Below are positions 44,216-53,649 of a stretch of 64,000 bases of DNA, piece by piece (the stretch's first letter is position 1; the number at the start of each line of letters is the position of its first letter). This DNA is from Comamonas koreensis. Its GTDB lineage: Bacteria; Pseudomonadota; Gammaproteobacteria; Burkholderiales; Burkholderiaceae_C. The translations under genes were made by a program, and so were the position numbers. The stretch is from NCBI RefSeq assembly GCF_014076495.1, contig NZ_CP043575.1, forward strand, positions 2,542,001 through 2,606,000, given 5' to 3'. The notes beneath the pieces are model-generated. The model was not told where the DNA came from and ran no database searches. It saw nothing but the letters and a program-made list of their open reading frames with translations.

Positions 44216-45580
44216 TTAGCCCGGCAACAGCGGCGCTGCAAACGCCCGCGCGACCTCGCGGTTGCGCAGCGCCAGCGCCCGCATGGCCGCAGAGGTCGGT
44301 GCTGCCAGCTGGGCATCGCTGGCCGCTTCCCAGAAGGCATCGGCCGCACGTGCGGCCAGGCTCCACACCTTGGGGATGGCGCCAATGGTGCTGACCTTGG
44401 GCTCGATCGGTACCAGCTCGGGGTCCAGCCCGCCGCCGATGGAGGCGTAGCGCATCGGCAGGATGTCGTAGGCCGGGGCAATGCCCAGGTACTCGCCATC
44501 GTCGCCAATCAGCAGCGAAATGTTCTCGAAATGCCGGTCGGTATTGCCAATGAGCTCGCTGAACGCGGCCATCACGGCCACATGCTCGGCATGCTGCGGG
44601 CTGAAGTAGTCTGCGTTCACGCAGCGTGCGGCGAACTCGGGCCAGGTATCGCGCGCACCAAAGAACTCGTCATCGACGGCGCCGGCCGAGAGCATGCCCA
44701 GGCGCCCTTGCTTGCCAACGCGGTCAAAGCGCTGCACTTCCAAAAACACAAACTCGCCGCGCGCCAGCAGCTGGGTCTTGGCGGTGGGCACACCCACGTT
44801 GGCGAGTGATGCCAGCGCCAGGTGCTCAAGCGGCAGAAGCTCTGCCATGCGGCTGCCGCTGCGCGCGAACTTGACGATCACCGATCCCGTGTCTTCGGCC
44901 ACCCAAAGAAACTTGGGCTGTTCGCCACCGGCGCTTGAGCCATAGGATTCGTTCTTGAGCTGCTGCGCCAGCGCGACATACACGTCGAGCTTGTCTTGCA
45001 CTTGTGGACGGGGCTGGCGCAGCAAATCCATTTCCCGCTGCAAAGGGATATCGCCAAAGATCAGGTTGCCCGGCAGATTCATGCCTTGGGTGAACAGAAA
45101 CGCAATGCGGTGGTCGTCGCTCCAGTCGCGCAAGCTGGCGGGGAAGGGCTGGTGCAGGGCTGCCGTTTGCGCGAGCTGCCGGCCCAGAAACCCCGATGGC
45201 GCAGCGAACAGCATATAGGGGGGCAGGCCTTCGTAGAGGCGAATGGCGCTCGCATCCCCGCGCTCGAGCGTGCCGCCACCCACGAGAAATTCAAGATCCG
45301 CATAGGGAACGATGTGGCCGCTGGAGAGAAAGCGGTATACGCGCTGGCGCGGCTTGAGCCCCAGTGGCAGCTTGCGCAGCAACGCGTACTGCGGTGTGCG
45401 CTGGCCCGGCTCACGGAACATGGTGACGCGGGTCGATAGTTCGCGAATAGCTCGGGACAGCGTTGGCTGGCTGATGCCCAGCGCCTCTACCAGCTGCTGG
45501 CCAGAGCGCGGGCCGCTGGCCAGTGCGCGCTCGATAGCCTGGTGCAGATCGTTGGAAGGCTGGGGTGAAGGGCTCGGCAT
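44216..45580 (-). CDS. yjjJ: HipA-family kinase YjjJ with fused winged helix
   Basis: A 454-aa HipA-like Ser/Thr kinase. The N-terminal winged helix (about 10-60, LVEALGISQPTLSRAIREL) replaces the separate HipB antitoxin. The HipA kinase core has the Gly loop SSAGGEQPKF, the catalytic GNTDRHFENIS with Asp and Asn, and a metal-binding YDILPM. This arrangement matches E. coli YjjJ. No hipB gene is adjacent. It converges on the P450 gene with a 25-base gap. Confidence 0.85.
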   Translation of the reverse strand: MPSPSPQPSNDLHQAIERALASGPRSGQQLVEALGISQPTLSRAIRELSTRVTMFREPGQRTPQYALLRKLPLGLKPRQRVYRFLSSGHIVPYADLEFLVGGGTLERGDASAIRLYEGLPPYMLFAAPSGFLGRQLAQTAALHQPFPASLRDWSDDHRIAFLFTQGMNLPGNLIFGDIPLQREMDLLRQPRPQVQDKLDVYVALAQQLKNESYGSSAGGEQPKFLWVAEDTGSVIVKFARSGSRMAELLPLEHLALASLANVGVPTAKTQLLARGEFVFLEVQRFDRVGKQGRLGMLSAGAVDDEFFGARDTWPEFAARCVNADYFSPQHAEHVAVMAAFSELIGNTDRHFENISLLIGDDGEYLGIAPAYDILPMRYASIGGGLDPELVPIEPKVSTIGAIPKVWSLAARAADAFWEAASDAQLAAPTSAAMRALALRNREVARAFAAPLLPG

Positions 45581-45654
45581 GGCAGGAGGTCTGAATAATT
45601 CAAGAATTCTATATGAATTATGAATTCATTGCTCGCCACGGCACTTGCCTGGGA

Positions 45655-46533
45655 CTACCCCGGCGCTTGCGCCTGCCTCAGCGTATGCACCAGCAGGCGG
45701 TACAAGCTGTCTACCGCCTTGGAGCGCCGTGATTCCTTGCTGCGGTAGACGGCGACCTCCATCGGTGCCAAGGGGCCCAGCCCATGCTTGCTGCCCAGCA
45801 CCTGCAGATGGGGCGGCGCGCTGCACTGGGTCAGTGCCGCAACGGCCAGGCCACTCTCCACCGCGGCAATCTGCCCGGCCAGGCTGGAGCTGTTGTAGAC
45901 CACGCGGTGCTGGCGCCCTTGCAGGGCCAGCGAATGCAGGGCACCGCGCCTGGCCAGGCTGGCTTCTTCGTACACCGCGATGGGCAGCGGGTCCCGCCGC
46001 CACAGTGCAAAGTGCTCGGAGCCAACCCAGACCATGGGCTCATGAAAGAGCAGGGTACCCCTACGGGCGTGGTCGCGCGACACCAAGGCCAGATCCAGAT
46101 CGCCGGCCGCCACACGGGGAATCAGCGCGGTCGATTGCTCGCAGCTGAGCACGATCTCCACGCCGCTGTGGCGGGGGGCAAAGCGCCTGAGCACGGGCGT
46201 GAGGTACCTGGCTGCATAGTCATCGGGCACCCCCAGGCGCACGCTGCCTTTGAGCGCCTCTCCCTGCAGCGCAAACTGTGCCTCGCTGTGCAGATCCAGA
46301 ATGCGCCGCGCATAGCCCAGCAGCCTCTGGCCTTCTGCGGTGAGTTGCTGGCTGCGGCTGTCGCGTTCGAGCAGGCAGTGGCCGACAGCGGCCTCCAGTT
46401 TTTTGAGCTGCATGCTGACCGCAGACTGGGAGCGGTGCACCTCGCCGGCTGCCCCCGAGAGGGATCCGGTATCGACCACGGCGACAAAGCACTTGAGCCA
46501 ATCCATCTGTAGGTCTTGCGAGCTTGCTGGCAT
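45655..46533 (-). CDS. LysR-family transcriptional regulator
   Basis: A 292-aa LysR regulator from ATG 46533; an upstream ATG at 46563 would add ten residues and overlap the divergent promoter. The HTH is at about 5-62 (SLSGAAGEVHRSQSAVS, then LEAAVGHCLLERDSRS). The C-terminal effector domain fills the rest. It is divergent from a DMT exporter gene, its probable target. Confidence 0.9.
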   Translation of the reverse strand: MPASSQDLQMDWLKCFVAVVDTGSLSGAAGEVHRSQSAVSMQLKKLEAAVGHCLLERDSRSQQLTAEGQRLLGYARRILDLHSEAQFALQGEALKGSVRLGVPDDYAARYLTPVLRRFAPRHSGVEIVLSCEQSTALIPRVAAGDLDLALVSRDHARRGTLLFHEPMVWVGSEHFALWRRDPLPIAVYEEASLARRGALHSLALQGRQHRVVYNSSSLAGQIAAVESGLAVAALTQCSAPPHLQVLGSKHGLGPLAPMEVAVYRSKESRRSKAVDSLYRLLVHTLRQAQAPG

Positions 46534-46610
46534 GGGGTTTCGATAAACGAATAGCTGATGCATGAATTATGCGCTTTTCGATAAGTAGTCTGCGCAGCAC
46601 ACTGGCGGCC

Positions 46611-47571
46611 ATGAGCCCACATCCCCACCCTGCGCGCATGACCGCTGCAAACATGGACCGATCCGCACCCACTGTATCTGTTACGCAGGGCAAGGCCCTG
46701 GGCGGCGTGCTGCCCTTTGTGCTGGGCAGTGCGATCTTGGGCAGCATCGGCATCTTTGTACACATGGCCCAGGCCGGGGCTCTGACGGCGACCTGGTTCC
46801 GCTGTGCCTTCGGGCTTCTGGGGCTGACGGCCTGGCTGCTGTGGCGCCGGCAGCTGCATGTTCTGCGGCTGGCACCCAGCACGGCGGCCTGGGTGCTGCT
46901 GGCCAGCGCCTTGATGGTGCTGGGCTGGGTGCTGTTCTTCGCGGCGATGGAGCGCATCTCCGCCGGGGTAGCGGTGGTGCTGTTCCATATGCAGCCGATG
47001 TGGGTGTTGGTGCTTGGCGCGCTGTGCCTGGGCGAGCGGCCGGGCAGGCACAGGGTGGCCGCAGTCGCGCTGGCTATGCTCGGGCTGGTGCTGGCCACCG
47101 GCGTTTTGCAGCAGGCCGCATCGCAGCAGGGCGCCCAGCCGCAGTACTGGTGGGGCGTGGGCATGTGCTTGCTGGGCGCATTGTTGACTGCTGAGGTCAC
47201 CGTCATCGCGCGGCGCCTGCGTGCCATGCCGGCCGGTGTGCTGGCCTGGTGGCAATGCGCTGTTGGCAGCGCCGTGCTGTGCGCCCGCCACGCAAGGCTG
47301 GCCGGCCTGGGGTGCCGCTTGGGGCTGGTTGGCTGCCCTGGGGCTGGTGCATACCGCCGCCGCCTATGCCTTGATCTACATCGGCATGGCCCGGCTACCG
47401 ACGGGGCGCATTGCAGTGCTGCAGTTTGTCTACCCGGCGATCGCGATCGTGGTGGACTGGCAGTATTTTGGCCACAGGTTGGGGGCGCTGCAGATAGCTG
47501 GTGTGGTGGTGATGGGGCTGGCCATTGGGTATGCCGAGCGCCGGGCCTCTGGCAAAACAAGCCCATCTTGA
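46611..47571 (+). pseudogene. EamA/DMT-family exporter, frameshifted
   Basis: The N-terminal six-helix half reads in one frame (46611 to about 47280). The C-terminal half reads in another (about 47281 to 47571, starting APATQGWPAWGAAW and ending YAERRASGKTSPS). Together they make a complete ten-helix DMT transporter of about 320 aa. A one-base insertion or two-base deletion near 47276-47290 separates them. It may be a true null allele or a sequencing indel. Divergent from the LysR gene. Confidence 0.75.
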
Positions 47572-47582
47572 GGCGTGGATCA

Positions 47583-47951
47583 CTAGTGGCGTTTGTTCTT
47601 CCAGGCCAGGAGGGCGAGGCCCAGCCAGGTCAAGACCAAAGGGATAGAAGCCCAGACCAGGGGATGCGACTTGCTGAAAATCGCATACAACGCTGCACCC
47701 AGCAGCGCGCTCAGCAACACATGGAGTTGCGGCCGGTTGCGTGCCAATTTGGCCACGACATAGCCCGAGAGCACGGGCGTGAACAACAGGAACAGCGCGA
47801 GGAGAAAAAGCGGGGCGAATCCATAGAGGGCGGTATCGGGCAACAACGCGGCCAGTAGCGCAAATGTGATGTTTTGCAGCAGCAGCGTGACTGCGCCATA
47901 ACTCACGGCGAATGCAATCAGAATCGCTTTCAGGTCAATATTGAAGAGCAT
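47583..47951 (-). CDS. Small polytopic membrane protein of unknown function
   Basis: 122 aa from the ATG at 47951 with four hydrophobic helices (about 8-32, 34-55, 72-92 and 95-118). An internal positively charged loop (KLARNRPQ) lies between helices two and three. No family is recognised; it could be a transporter-like or stress membrane protein. It lies convergent to the broken EamA gene with an 11-base gap. Confidence 0.55.
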   Translation of the reverse strand: MLFNIDLKAILIAFAVSYGAVTLLLQNITFALLAALLPDTALYGFAPLFLLALFLLFTPVLSGYVVAKLARNRPQLHVLLSALLGAALYAIFSKSHPLVWASIPLVLTWLGLALLAWKNKRH

Positions 47952-48209
47952 CTCGCTACCGTAGTGGTGTTTTAGGTGGGCCTTGCCTTTGTTCCATGCC
48001 ATCGAGGGCTGAGACTTGAAGCGCATCGACAGCATTCTGGCGTCTCCTCGGGCTTGTCTGGAGCGCTGAGTTGCTTGCCCACTACGGTGTGCGATAAATT
48101 TCTTGTCAAGAGCGTGGCGAGCGCCACATCGAGGATGCAAGGCAGCCGAAGCCTGTCCCCTTGTGAGGAGGGGCAGCCGCCGCTCTGCCCACTGCCTCCT
48201 GTCCTGACC

Positions 48210-49015
48210 TTACTGGCGTTTGCGGCGGCCCAGACCTGCCAAGCCGGGCGATGGCCAGCGTCCCGCTCAGTGCCAGAACACTCCACTGGCCAAGGGTGGG
48301 TACCGCAGTAGGGCTGGCTACCGGAGGCGAGACAAAGCTCAGCTTGACTTGACCGGCACCACCATCAAAGCCGATGCCCACCCGGCTGCCGCCGCCGCCA
48401 CCGCCTGGCGCGCCGCCGGCCGCTTCTTCATTCCCGCCCTTGCCACCATCTGCCACGGCGATGCCGCCGACCAAGCCGACACCGGGCAGACCATTGGCCG
48501 CCGAGCCTGCAGAGCCGCCGCCGCCCCCGCCTTCCACCGTGGGTGTGGGCGCGCCAGCCGCGCCTGCGCCGCCTGAGAAACCGGTCAATCCAGAACCACT
48601 GCAAGCTGCTCCGCCTGCGCCACCGGTTGAGCCTGTAGCGCCATCGCCCCCTGCGGCGGTGATGGAGCCGCCCGTCCAGCTCACCGTCGATGCGGTACCC
48701 GCTGTGCCATCGAGGCCGCCACCAGTGCCACCCGTTCCAGTGCTGATCGTCAGCTCTGTGCAGCGGCCAAACTGAAGCTGCCCTTGCAGTAGGCGCTACC
48801 GCCCCCGCCGCCGCCGCCATCGATGCCGATATCGCCGCCTCCCGATCCACCCCCGCCGCCCCAGACTTCGATTACGACCGAGCTTGACCAGCCGGTACGC
48901 TGCAATTGGCCGTATTGACGCCGCTGACGCAATCAGCCGACCAAGCGGGCGTTGCCACAAGCCCTCCCACCAGCAGACAAGTGGCGTAGGCCATATTTTT
49001 GGATAGCAAGCTCAC
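48210..49015 (-). pseudogene. Glycine-rich secreted protein with IPTL-CTERM tail, broken by three frameshifts
   Basis: The signal peptide begins at GTG 49015 (ATG 48994 also fits) and reads to a stop at 48872. The Gly-rich middle continues in a second frame (VIEVWGGGGGS) to a stop at 48750. A third frame holds the Gly-rich repeats and the sorting motif AVPTLGQWSVLALSGTLA. A third shift in the G run at 48246-48248 restores the expected AGLAGLGRRKRQ end at 48210. The first two shifts look like single-base losses; the third looks like a base gain. It is either a decayed gene or the result of assembly errors. Confidence 0.75.
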
Positions 49016-49814
49016 ACACTTTCTCAAAAAATAAATGCGGAAACGCCACTTATATTGCAAAGCAAAGAGAATAAAAGCATAAAAATGCATATTTTTTGCA
49101 TTGCTGCTGTAACCAGCATCTCAGTTTGGATAATTCCACTCAAATGGCTATCCTGAATTTAATCAAATGAAGCGCATCGGGGATAAAACGGTTTCCAGCG
49201 CGTAAGTGATTTTTTATGATGAATCTCCTGTGTCGTGGTAGATGCGGTTGATGTGGTATTTGATGCGGGTCAATAATTGCCAATAATGCAGCGATGGCTA
49301 TAAAGTCAGCGGGGTGGCATTGCAGCGGGTGCAGCTGTATTTTTCTCAAGGATGGCGAGCGGATTGCACAAGCCCGCGTTCAGACCATGGCCAGGTGCAT
49401 CGAATGCCTGGTTATGTGAGAGCTGGGCGCAGATGCGAGTCCATGGACGATTTCGTGAGATCACATAGCAGCGTTTTATGCAGTTAGCGCTCTTGGGTCC
49501 AACGCCAAACTGGGCATTTTCAACGGTGATTACCGCCTTCCAGTCAGCCGTCTTTTGTCGGGCATGGAGCGGCGAGAAATCCAAGTGAGACAAGCCGAAA
49601 AGAAATCTCCTCCGTCCAGACCATGGCGGGCTCGGACTGTTGGGCTGCCTGCGTCCGGCAGAGATTTTGGGGTTGCGCGGTTTAAGGTCATTAAAAGGAG
49701 TACCGTGGGGTGAGGCAATCCTTCCTGATGTACCCTCACGAGACCGGGGGGCCGCATGTTCCCATGCTCAGCCCGCCTGCCAGCATCGGCGCTTGCCTTT
49801 TTACAGGAGTAGGG
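49016..49814. other. Long AT-richer gene-free region
   Basis: About 800 bases with no convincing gene. The left part (49016-49110) is AT-rich and should hold the promoter of the broken IPTL-CTERM gene on the minus strand. It includes a small inverted repeat AATGCA-N7-TGCATT at 49084-49102. The right part leads into a small ORF. Several short minus-strand ORFs lack ribosome sites and are not annotated. Confidence 0.5.
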
Positions 49815-49988
49815 ATGGAGACGTTTTACGACATCTATCTGGGCCGACTGGGCGCCAGAAACACGCGGCGGGTGGCCAAGAATCAGACCACGGCACAGGT
49901 TGATATCTGGAAATCCAAAGGCTATCGCCTGCAGGCCGAGCGGCGTGTGGCAGAGCGCTTGCACGAAATCTATTTCATCTCAGCATGA
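49815..49988 (+). CDS. 57-aa hypothetical protein
   Basis: A short basic protein starting with ATG 49815, nine bases after AGGAG. Composition is Arg/Lys-rich in the middle (GARNTRRVAKNQ, KSKGYRLQAERR), with aromatic ends, so it may be a nucleic-acid or membrane-surface binding peptide. No family is recognised. It is followed 67 bases later by another small ORF on the same strand. Confidence 0.45.
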   Translation: METFYDIYLGRLGARNTRRVAKNQTTAQVDIWKSKGYRLQAERRVAERLHEIYFISA

Positions 49989-50055
49989 AGACAGGGGCGA
50001 TGAGATGCCCGCGAGGCGTACTCTCTACCCCCGCACTGAACAGGATCAACGGGTC

Positions 50056-50256
50056 ATGAAACTCAACCTAAAGGCCAAGCCCTCCAAGATGACGGATATC
50101 CAGAAATCACGGCTGGAGACGGAGCGCATTTCCTACTCGGAAGATGCGCCTCCTGCCCGCCAGACCTGGAAGGAGCGGGCGGCCTATGACGGCGACGAGC
50201 TGTCCTACCGGGGCCAGGTCAAAAAGACCTTGATTACCCTCAAAAGCCATGGATGA
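50056..50256 (+). CDS. 66-aa hypothetical protein
   Basis: A small, highly charged protein (Lys, Arg, Glu and Asp) with no hydrophobic segment, beginning MKLNLKAKPSKM. It follows the 57-aa ORF. The ribosome site is weak. No family is recognised, so the coding call is moderate only. Confidence 0.4.
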   Translation: MKLNLKAKPSKMTDIQKSRLETERISYSEDAPPARQTWKERAAYDGDELSYRGQVKKTLITLKSHG

Positions 50257-50465
50257 ATCGGCTGCGCTGCCGATGGGGCTGGTGGAGTGAACGGCCAACT
50301 ATATGGACCCGGCGGTACCCACCAGTCTCTGCAAAACTCTTGCTCCGTAAGCTGGCAGCGGATGGGGATGGGGCCAAAGGCGTCGTTTGAGAGCGAGCCT
50401 GAATTATTGCCAGCGAAGACAGTGCGGCGGATCGGACGAATCTGGATTCAACCCCAAGCAGGCAT

Positions 50466-51428
50466 CTATGTGGATCGTTCTCCGCCCCGCAGATCCTGCC
50501 AGCGAAAGCCCAGCACCGCCGCCACAATCAAGCCCATGCCCCACCATTGGAGCGTGCTGGGGTGGGCACCAAACCAAAGCAAGTCCACGGCCAGGGCCAC
50601 TGCCGGGTAGATAAAGCTCAGGATCGCAATGGCGGCTGGGCCCAGGCGCTGAAAGGCGCCATACATCAGTCCGTACATCAGCGCGGTGTGCAGCAGGCCC
50701 AAGACCAGCACGCAGACAAGCGTCTTGACCGATGGCAGGTGGGCGCTGGGCCCCACCATCTGCACCAGCTGCGGTGCAGACCACACCGCCAGCGCAGCGC
50801 CCCCCACCAGCATCTGCACCATCGCAATTTGCGCCGGTGCAATGCCCTGGACGCGCCGCGTGCTGACCACTGTCACGGTGTAGAGGGCGGCGGCCAGCAG
50901 CGCCAGCACAATGCCCCAGACCGGCGCGCTCGCCTGCGCGGCGATGGTGGCAGCGGCCTCGCTGCCCAGCCCACTGCTCAGCACCACGCCCGCCAGTGCC
51001 AGCAGCATCCACAGCAGCTTGCGCCTGCCCATGGCCTCGCCCCCTAAGGCGGCGGCCAGCACCAGCATAAAAGGCTGCACATGGTAGACCACCGTGGCAA
51101 TGGCGATGCCCACATAGGCATAGGCGTGGAACAGCATCACCCAGTTGGCCACCAAAGCCAGGCCGCCGATCAGCATCGCCGTCCAGGCCCGCCGGTCCGG
51201 TCGCACCCAGGCCCGCTGCCACCATAGCCACAGGCCCAGGCCCAGTGCACCGAGCAAACAGCGCAGCAGCACCACGCGCTCCACCGGCAAACCGCTCTCG
51301 ATGACGGCCAGGCCAATCGTCCCCGACAAGACCATCGCGGCGACCATGCGCCAGGTGCCGCCGCTGCTGTGGCTGTTGGTGGGGTTCGCTGCCGCTTGGG
51401 GCATGGCTGCTGCGCTGGAGGCGTTCAT
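50466..51428 (-). CDS. EamA/DMT-family exporter
   Basis: A 320-aa transporter with ten predicted helices in two EamA repeats. It has the conserved early GLAVIESGLPVERVVLLRC and late IAILSFIYPAVALAVDLLWF regions typical of the family. Members export amino acids or metabolites. It is divergent from the LysR gene at 51538, the usual pair of a LysR regulator and its efflux target. A related but broken copy lies at 46.6-47.6 kb. Confidence 0.9.
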   Translation of the reverse strand: MNASSAAAMPQAAANPTNSHSSGGTWRMVAAMVLSGTIGLAVIESGLPVERVVLLRCLLGALGLGLWLWWQRAWVRPDRRAWTAMLIGGLALVANWVMLFHAYAYVGIAIATVVYHVQPFMLVLAAALGGEAMGRRKLLWMLLALAGVVLSSGLGSEAAATIAAQASAPVWGIVLALLAAALYTVTVVSTRRVQGIAPAQIAMVQMLVGGAALAVWSAPQLVQMVGPSAHLPSVKTLVCVLVLGLLHTALMYGLMYGAFQRLGPAAIAILSFIYPAVALAVDLLWFGAHPSTLQWWGMGLIVAAVLGFRWQDLRGGERST

Positions 51429-51537
51429 GGCGGTATCTCGCTGGATTCAATGGCTCCGATGGTCATGCAAACGCAATCATTAAACAATATGGCTTTGATT
51501 CAATTTATTATTGTCTTCAAATCAACACTGAGATGCC

Positions 51538-52485
51538 ATGACCCCCGATACCCTCCCGCTTGCCGATATGCAGGTCTTTGTCCAGGTTGTCGCCCAGCAC
51601 AGCTTTGCGGGCGCGGCGCGGCAGTTGCACCTCACCACCGGCGCTGTCAGCCGCAGCGTCGGCCGGCTGGAATCGGCACTGGGCGTCAAGCTGCTGCACC
51701 GCACGACGCGGTCCCTGTCGCTGACCGAGGTGGGGGCGGCCGTGCATGCCGATTGCCTGCTGATGCTGCACAGCGCCGAGCAGGCGGTATCGCGTGCGAC
51801 GGCCCACCGCCAGCAGCCGCAGGGCATCTTGCGCATCAACGCCCCCTTGGTGTTTGGCGATTGGTGGCTGGCACCGCTGCTGCCCGGCTTTTGCGCGCGC
51901 TTTCCCGAGGTGCAGGTGCAACTGAGCATGAGCGACACCATGGCCGACCTGACCGCCGAAGGGCTGGATCTGGCGATCCGCATCACTGCAGCCGATGCGC
52001 TACCGCCCGCCATGGTGGCCCGGCCGCTGCAGCGCGTGGGCTATGTCCTGGTGGCGCATCCCGCTTATCTGCAATCCCGGCAGGCGATCAACCAACCACA
52101 GGATCTGCTCGCCCACCCCTGCATGAGCCTGGGCTACGGCCCCTTCCAAAACCTGGTGGAGCTGGTGCCAGCCGATGCGCCCAATACTGTTGCCACCAAG
52201 CTGCGGCTGAACACCCCCATCACCATTGCCAGCAGCCAGGGCTTGCTCAATGCGCTGCAGCATGGCGCTGCCTCTGGCATCGCGCTGATGGCCGACTTTG
52301 TCGCGCGCAGCCATCTTGCCAACGGCAGCCTGGTGCAGGTGCTGCCCGGCTGGCAGCTGGCGGGCAGCTACGCCCCGCGCATGGCCTACGCCTTGCATGC
52401 CCCCGGGCCGCACATACCGCCCAAACTGCGTGCGATGCTGGACTATTTGCAGAGCAGGGCTGCGTCCGCCTACGTATCCGTATAA
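51538..52485 (+). CDS. LysR-family transcriptional regulator
   Basis: A 315-aa LysR protein. The N-terminal winged HTH (about 10-68, SFAGAARQLHLTTGAVSRSVGRLE) is followed by the periplasmic-binding-protein-like effector domain. It belongs to the group that controls a divergent exporter gene, here the EamA gene at 50466-51428. An ATG at 51533 is out of frame, so 51538 is the start. Confidence 0.92.
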   Translation: MTPDTLPLADMQVFVQVVAQHSFAGAARQLHLTTGAVSRSVGRLESALGVKLLHRTTRSLSLTEVGAAVHADCLLMLHSAEQAVSRATAHRQQPQGILRINAPLVFGDWWLAPLLPGFCARFPEVQVQLSMSDTMADLTAEGLDLAIRITAADALPPAMVARPLQRVGYVLVAHPAYLQSRQAINQPQDLLAHPCMSLGYGPFQNLVELVPADAPNTVATKLRLNTPITIASSQGLLNALQHGAASGIALMADFVARSHLANGSLVQVLPGWQLAGSYAPRMAYALHAPGPHIPPKLRAMLDYLQSRAASAYVSV

Positions 52486-52503
52486 GCACAGTGCATCAGC
52501 ATC

Positions 52504-52530
52504 GGCATGGGCATGGGCATGGGCATGGGC
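52504..52530. repeat. Short tandem repeat of GCATGG (about four copies)
   Basis: The unit GCATGG is repeated about four times just after the LysR stop. It is a candidate for slippage, but lies outside any recognised gene. Confidence 0.6.
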
Positions 52531-52572
52531 AGGCGAGGGCGATCGGGGAAAGGTCGCGCAGCGCATCAGCGA

Positions 52573-53505
52573 TCAAGCGCGCCGTTTGCCTGCCCCGCCG
52601 GGCTGCGTTTTCGTGTCCGCAGCCGCAAACATCCGCTCGCAAAGATAGTCCACCAGCGCCCTGACCTTGGGCGATGCATGCCGGCCCGCAGGCCACAGAA
52701 TGTGGAACACCCCCGTGCGCTCGGCCAGCCCGGGCATGACCTGCACCAGCCTGCCATCGGCCAGCGCGTCGCCGATGGCAAAGTCCGGAAGGCAGGCGAT
52801 GCCGCGCCCCTGCAACGCAAAGCAGGCGCGGGTTTCGATATTGTTGCAGACCATGGACACCGGCAGGTTGACGGGCTCGCCATCGTCCGCGGCGGGAAGC
52901 GGCCAGGCCTCCAGCTTGCCGCTGTACGGCCAGCGGAAATGCATGCAGCGGTGAGAGGCCAGGTCTTGCACCTTCTGGGGGGTGCCGTGGGCGGCCAGGT
53001 AGCCTGGCGACGCCACCAGCAGCATCTTGAAATGGCCAAGCTTGCGGGCCACCAGGCGCGAATCGGCAGGCTCGCCCGTGCGCACCACGGCATCAAAGCC
53101 TTCTTCCACCACATCCACCAAGCGGTCAGAAAAATCCAGGTCCAGCTGGATATCGGGGTAGTCGCGCATGAAATCGGCCAACACCGGCAGCACCAAGGTG
53201 CTCACCAAGGGCAGGCTCACGCGCAGCCGCCCCCGGGGCGCCGATGAGGCCTGCGACAGCTCCGTTTGCGCCGCCTCGATCTCCGCCAGGATGCGCCTGC
53301 TGCGCTCGAGCAGCAGCAGGCCTTCGGCCGTTGGCGTAATGCTGCGCGTGCTGCGGTGGAAAAGGCGCACGCCCAGCTTGTCTTCCAGCCGCGCCACACT
53401 CTTGCCCACGGCCGAGGCAGAAATACCCAGCAGCCGGCCCGCTGCCGTAAAGCTGCGCGTCTCTGCCACCTGCACAAACACCGTAAATGCGTTGAGGCTA
53501 TCCAT
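52573..53505 (-). CDS. LysR-family transcriptional regulator
   Basis: A 310-aa LysR protein with the N-terminal HTH (about 10-65, SFTAAGRLLGISASAVGKSVARLE) and the effector domain. The AxVGKSVARLE form marks the AaeR/DmlR-like subgroup. It is divergent from a serine hydrolase gene starting at 53650, a likely target. It is convergent with the previous LysR gene. Confidence 0.92.
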   Translation of the reverse strand: MDSLNAFTVFVQVAETRSFTAAGRLLGISASAVGKSVARLEDKLGVRLFHRSTRSITPTAEGLLLLERSRRILAEIEAAQTELSQASSAPRGRLRVSLPLVSTLVLPVLADFMRDYPDIQLDLDFSDRLVDVVEEGFDAVVRTGEPADSRLVARKLGHFKMLLVASPGYLAAHGTPQKVQDLASHRCMHFRWPYSGKLEAWPLPAADDGEPVNLPVSMVCNNIETRACFALQGRGIACLPDFAIGDALADGRLVQVMPGLAERTGVFHILWPAGRHASPKVRALVDYLCERMFAAADTKTQPGGAGKRRA

Positions 53506-53649
53506 GTGTTCTCACCTGCGTTTCTGGCCCGTATAGCCTGGGTTCATTGCGGACATAAATGTCATGAAAGTATGGAACTCTATCCTGGTTTTTCTGAGAT
53601 CGCAGGCTGCCTAAGCTAATGGCTGTGTTCCAACCAAGGTAGCGATGCT

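Noticed and set aside
44205..44216. Palindrome AGAACAGGTTCT between P450 and YjjJ as a terminator
   Set aside because: Only five base pairs with no loop to spare and no T run; too short to support.
48872..49015. Programmed ribosomal frameshift in the Gly-rich gene
   Set aside because: No slippery heptamer (X XXY YYZ) is seen at the first or second shift and three separate shifts are needed, so decay or sequencing error is more likely.
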